Assembly (NCBI GenBank): GCA_964440345.1
Contig: CAYTSA010000001.1
Coordinates: 92,754-156,753, forward strand
Origin: CAYTSA01 sp964440345
GTDB lineage: Bacteria; Desulfobacterota; Desulfovibrionia; Desulfovibrionales; Desulfovibrionaceae
Reading direction: 5' to 3'
DNA: 64,000 nucleotides
In this document: positions 61,264 through 64,000 of the stretch, piece after piece
How positions within the stretch are numbered: position 1 is the first letter of the stretch
Layout: each line of letters starts with the position of its first letter
Notes under the pieces: model-generated
Seen by the model: only the letters and a program-made list of their open reading frames with translations
Told to the model about the DNA's origin: nothing
Database searches by the model: none
Program-made: the position numbers and the translations under genes

Positions 61264-62433
61264 TTAGGCTTCTTCCTCGCTGTAGTACTCTTCGTCGACT
61301 ATTTTCATGGGCATGATGATGACCAGGTAGTCCTTGTCATCGCCACCGCGCAAACCGCACGGACCCTCTGGACCAGTCAAGGTAAATGTGAGTGACTCCG
61401 ATTCGTAATGGTTCATGATTTCAATCAAATTCCGGGTTGGAAAGGCAATTTTCTTCAAGTCGCCTTCAAACTCCACTTCAAGAGTTTCCATGGCGGTTCC
61501 GACTTCCTGGCCCTGGGTGGTCAGTTCAATTTCTTTGGGCTGGAACGAAAGGTACGTGCACCGGTTGTTTTCGGTGTTGAAAATGAGCAACCGTTCGAGA
61601 GCGTCAATCATTTCCGCCCGGTCGGATATCAGCTTGGACGTTTCGTCAGTATCTAGTTTTACCAGAAAATTATGGTAATCTGGGAACTGGTAAAAAGAAA
61701 GCGGCAGGCTAAAGGTTTCACGCTTGTCCGCAGTGCGGAAAAAGAGCCGTTTGTTGGAGGTGTTCAGCTCAATTTCGTCTGTGCTTAGCCATTTGCGAAG
61801 CTCGGACAAATACTTGCGCTGTATAAGGGCGCCTTCTTCAGGCAGCATAGCGTACAAGTCGTCGTGCTGGAAGCGGTACATGGCGAATTGGTGGCCATTC
61901 AAGCCGCATGCTTCCACATATTTTTCTTCAGCACTATCAATGGCCAACGGCTTCAAGCTCATGCAGGCTATGGCCTCCATGGTGTCTTCCTCGCCGATGC
62001 AATAGCTGATCTTGTCAATGAGTTCCTGAAGAAAATCTCCTGACCAGAACACAGTCTCTTCTTCTGGAAACGCAGTAAAGTTTTGAAACCAGCTTTCGTC
62101 ATTGGTGGGTAAGGTGTACTTCCTGGAGCCTTGTTCTATGAGGAGGTTGTTCTTGTCATTATCCAACTTCAAGGTGATCTGGCCGGCGGGAAGTTTACGG
62201 ATAAGTTCGTAAAAAGACCGCCCTTGTACGCCGGCAAGCCCCTCTTCTACAATATCTGTTTGATACGAACCGCAAAACTCTAGGTTCGAGTCTGTGGACA
62301 TGATATTCAAAGAGTCATTTTCCGCCTTCAGCCATATGGTTCTCAAAAAAGCGGCGCCGGTTTTGGCAGGAATGATATTCGCCGACTTCTGGAGTCCTTC
62401 GATGATGTCGTCTTTGAATACTTTTAAAAACAT
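61264..62433 (-). CDS. dnaN: DNA polymerase III beta sliding clamp
   Basis: Ring clamp of 389 aa, close to the usual 366-380. It begins MFLKVFKDDIIEGLQKSANIIPAKTG and ends with the EEEA-rich tail after LVIIMPMKIVDEEYYS. The three topologically similar domains can be followed by length and repeated strand patterns (about residues 1-125, 126-260, 261-389), although motif-level signatures are weak in this family. AAGGAG precedes the ATG. It lies between dnaA (133-base gap) and gyrB (1-base gap), the canonical order. Confidence 0.96.
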   Translation of the reverse strand: MFLKVFKDDIIEGLQKSANIIPAKTGAAFLRTIWLKAENDSLNIMSTDSNLEFCGSYQTDIVEEGLAGVQGRSFYELIRKLPAGQITLKLDNDKNNLLIEQGSRKYTLPTNDESWFQNFTAFPEEETVFWSGDFLQELIDKISYCIGEEDTMEAIACMSLKPLAIDSAEEKYVEACGLNGHQFAMYRFQHDDLYAMLPEEGALIQRKYLSELRKWLSTDEIELNTSNKRLFFRTADKRETFSLPLSFYQFPDYHNFLVKLDTDETSKLISDRAEMIDALERLLIFNTENNRCTYLSFQPKEIELTTQGQEVGTAMETLEVEFEGDLKKIAFPTRNLIEIMNHYESESLTFTLTGPEGPCGLRGGDDKDYLVIIMPMKIVDEEYYSEEEA

Positions 62434-62566
62434 TATTTTCTCCTTTGAGTAGTAGTAAGCCCTGTATGTTTGTCACTATTCTGTGTAATTTTTGAAATGA
62501 TTCATTTTTTTATGTTATTGTCAGGTGACGGACAAGTGACCGTTAAGAACACGCTGGCCGTCATTT

Positions 62567-63892
62567 TCAGTTATCAGCTGGTGAAAGACACTTATTTTTC
62601 AATGTTGCTACTATATGTTTCAAATCTTTTTCATCACGCTGTAATTGTTCTATTTTTTTTACTGCATACATGGCCGTGCTATGGTCTTTTCCTCCAAAAG
62701 CCCGCCCCAATGCTGGGTAGCTAAGGCGAATGAGTTTTCTACATAGGAACATGGCCACTTGTCTTGCCAGCACCACTGTATGATGTCGGCGCGAGCCTAT
62801 CAATTCTGCTTCAGGAAGACCATAGTATTTGGCGACAACTTTGCATATGGTCTGTGTGTCAAGTACTGGGGCGCTGCGTCCTTCTGTTTGGTCGAGTATC
62901 TGCATAAAATCCCGCTCAGAGAGCTCTTGTTTCATGACAGTGCGAAATGCAGAAAGTTTGAGCAAGACGCCTTGCAGGTAGCGAAAATCAGTGAATCGCT
63001 GGGCAAGAGTGAGAATCTGGTCCCTGGTGAGCAGAATGCGGTGGATTTTGCACTGCGACTGGGCGTACCTGATGCGTATGTCCAGGTCTGGAGCCTTAAG
63101 GTTGACTATGAGCCCCCATTCGAGGCGCGACATGAGCTCTGAAGAAAAAAACAGGTGGTCTGACAATCTGCCCAGGCAGGTGAACGCCATTTGTTTTTCA
63201 GAATCATAAAAATGGTTGAAGAGCATGACCAGTTCCTCTTGCAAAAAAGGATGCCTCTTGGCGTCGTGCAGATCGTCCAAGAACAGAGCAGAGTAGCTTT
63301 GCATTGTCTTCCTGGCAGAGAGGGAGTCCCCCTGGTGCGCATGCTTATACAAAGCAGCCATATCTTCCGGCGTGCCTAAAAAAATGCAGTCAGGTTCGCC
63401 AGCCGAGACTTTATCGTGGACCATAGCCCGCAACAGGTGTGTTTTTCCACAGCCTGGACCGCCGCATAAAAGCAGAGGGCTGAAGTGGGCTTTGTGGGCG
63501 CTGGCGACTTGCTTTGCTGTGGCCAGGGGAAACGCGTTTTTTTTATTCACCAGAAAGGTGTCGAAGGTAAACAGTTGCGGCGAATGCTGATGTGCAGCGC
63601 GCTCGAAGGAGCCGTGGGGTACTACCCGCTTTGGAAATGTGTTAGGTTTTCCGGTCCCATACACGACGCCGTGGTCTCGGCCCAAGTACTCCATAAGGCG
63701 TTTTTCAAATTCAGCTTGTTTTTCGTTAGCAAACCATTGCTTGAAAAAAACATGAGGAAAAGCGATTTCCACCTGCTTTGCAGCTTCGTTGAAGTGCACG
63801 CGCAAAGGATCGAACCAGCGGCGTAATTCGTGGTCTGAGTAATAACGGGAAAGATGGTTACGCAGATTGCTTTTCAACACAGGACTCAACAA
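62567..63892 (-). CDS. dnaA: Chromosomal replication initiator protein DnaA
   Basis: DnaA of 441 aa. Domain I at the N-terminus is recognisable (LRRWFDPLRV, FPHVFFKQWFANE). The AAA+ part has Walker A GGPGCGKTH at 144-152 and Walker B SALFLDDLHD. The DnaA-box-binding domain IV at the C-terminus has the SRRHHTVVLARQVAMFL and GRAFGGKDHSTAMYAV signatures. The sequence is diverged from E. coli DnaA, as in other Desulfovibrio relatives I remember. The frame starts TTG TTG at 63892, with no good ribosome binding site; a few bases more or less are possible. Its presence marks the chromosomal origin region. Confidence 0.95.
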   Translation of the reverse strand: MLSPVLKSNLRNHLSRYYSDHELRRWFDPLRVHFNEAAKQVEIAFPHVFFKQWFANEKQAEFEKRLMEYLGRDHGVVYGTGKPNTFPKRVVPHGSFERAAHQHSPQLFTFDTFLVNKKNAFPLATAKQVASAHKAHFSPLLLCGGPGCGKTHLLRAMVHDKVSAGEPDCIFLGTPEDMAALYKHAHQGDSLSARKTMQSYSALFLDDLHDAKRHPFLQEELVMLFNHFYDSEKQMAFTCLGRLSDHLFFSSELMSRLEWGLIVNLKAPDLDIRIRYAQSQCKIHRILLTRDQILTLAQRFTDFRYLQGVLLKLSAFRTVMKQELSERDFMQILDQTEGRSAPVLDTQTICKVVAKYYGLPEAELIGSRRHHTVVLARQVAMFLCRKLIRLSYPALGRAFGGKDHSTAMYAVKKIEQLQRDEKDLKHIVATLKNKCLSPADN

Positions 63893-64000
63893 CGAAAAAT
63901 TGTCTAGAATTTATAAAAAATTATTCATACAAGTGGGTTAAGCGTATAGAATAGCTGGGACAGACAAACCGCCGCGGAAGTATTTTCTTAGCATGAAACT
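63893..64000. other. dnaA upstream region, possible edge of oriC (cut by window)
   Basis: About 100 AT-rich bases upstream of dnaA, including AATTTATAAAAAATTATTC. No 9-mer matches the consensus DnaA box TTATCCACA well; TTATTCATA at 63922 has two mismatches. The origin may extend beyond the window. No gene is visible. Confidence 0.4.

Noticed and set aside
63893..64000. DnaA boxes upstream of dnaA
   Set aside because: No 9-mer within one mismatch of TTATCCACA; the origin is probably partly outside the window.

Overview
The window reads as the origin-proximal part of a Desulfovibrio-like chromosome (order Desulfovibrionales). Four things support this. The dnaA-dnaN-gyrB-gyrA block lies at the right end on the minus strand. 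An origin-type parABS locus lies about 50 kb away. There is a four-gene 2-oxoacid:ferredoxin oxidoreductase (strict or facultative anaerobe) and a class II, cobalamin-dependent ribonucleotide reductase. The combination and order of core genes (oxidoreductase, coaBC, parAB, rsmB, fmt, def, aspS, hisS, ilvD, ftsEX, nrdJ, topA, gyrase, dnaA) matches what I remember of Desulfovibrio; no search was run and no species can be named.

Layout. 0-2.7 kb: oxidoreductase operon (ferredoxin, alpha, beta, partial gamma). 2.7-6.2 kb: queA, and facing away from it a lipoprotein-coaBC-hypothetical operon. 6.2-9.2 kb: repeats, an unexplained structured spacer, and a nfeD-slipin membrane-protease pair. 9.2-15.8 kb: a sugar-nucleotide epimerase, then a small gene, parA, an opposed zinc-cluster gene, parB, a heptose kinase, a GAF-SpoIIE phosphatase and a STAS protein, with three good parS-like 16-mers spread among them. 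16.1-23.7 kb: a long minus-strand run for translation and RNA modification (rsmB, DUF116, fmt, def, aspS, hisS, methyltransferase). 23.7-32.2 kb: ilvD, ftsX, ftsE, nrdJ and a Pat-type protein acetyltransferase, divergent from acetyl-CoA synthetase (acs), its expected target. 34.5-41.3 kb: hybrid kinase, N6-methyltransferase, membrane protein with a lysozyme-like domain, topA. 41.4-48.4 kb: an accessory pocket with an XRE-HTH/multi-PAS histidine kinase and a SWIM-SNF2 helicase, bracketed by repeat copies and ending at tRNA-Arg(TCG). 48.6-53.6 kb: livKHMGF branched-chain amino-acid transporter. 53.9-56.4 kb: an orphan ORF, a MerR-like regulator and a TPR lipoprotein. 56.4-63.9 kb: gyrA, gyrB, dnaN, dnaA.

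The most unusual structure is a family of hairpin-rich intergenic repeats, with seven copies or part-copies seen at 6183, 6353, 15813, 15930, 41398, 44622 and 47931. They share a right end built around a GTTG/CAAC hairpin and/or a TAGAGCAT left end. Three copies supply the stop codon of the neighbouring gene. No phage, CRISPR array, insertion sequence or defence island is evident. Base composition drifts from roughly 40% G+C around 8-15 kb to roughly 60% or more around 28-52 kb (hand counts of a few lines only). Most genes here are ordinary core genes; the repeats, the parABS layout, the HTH-kinase fusion and the spacer near 6.5 kb are the parts worth a second look.
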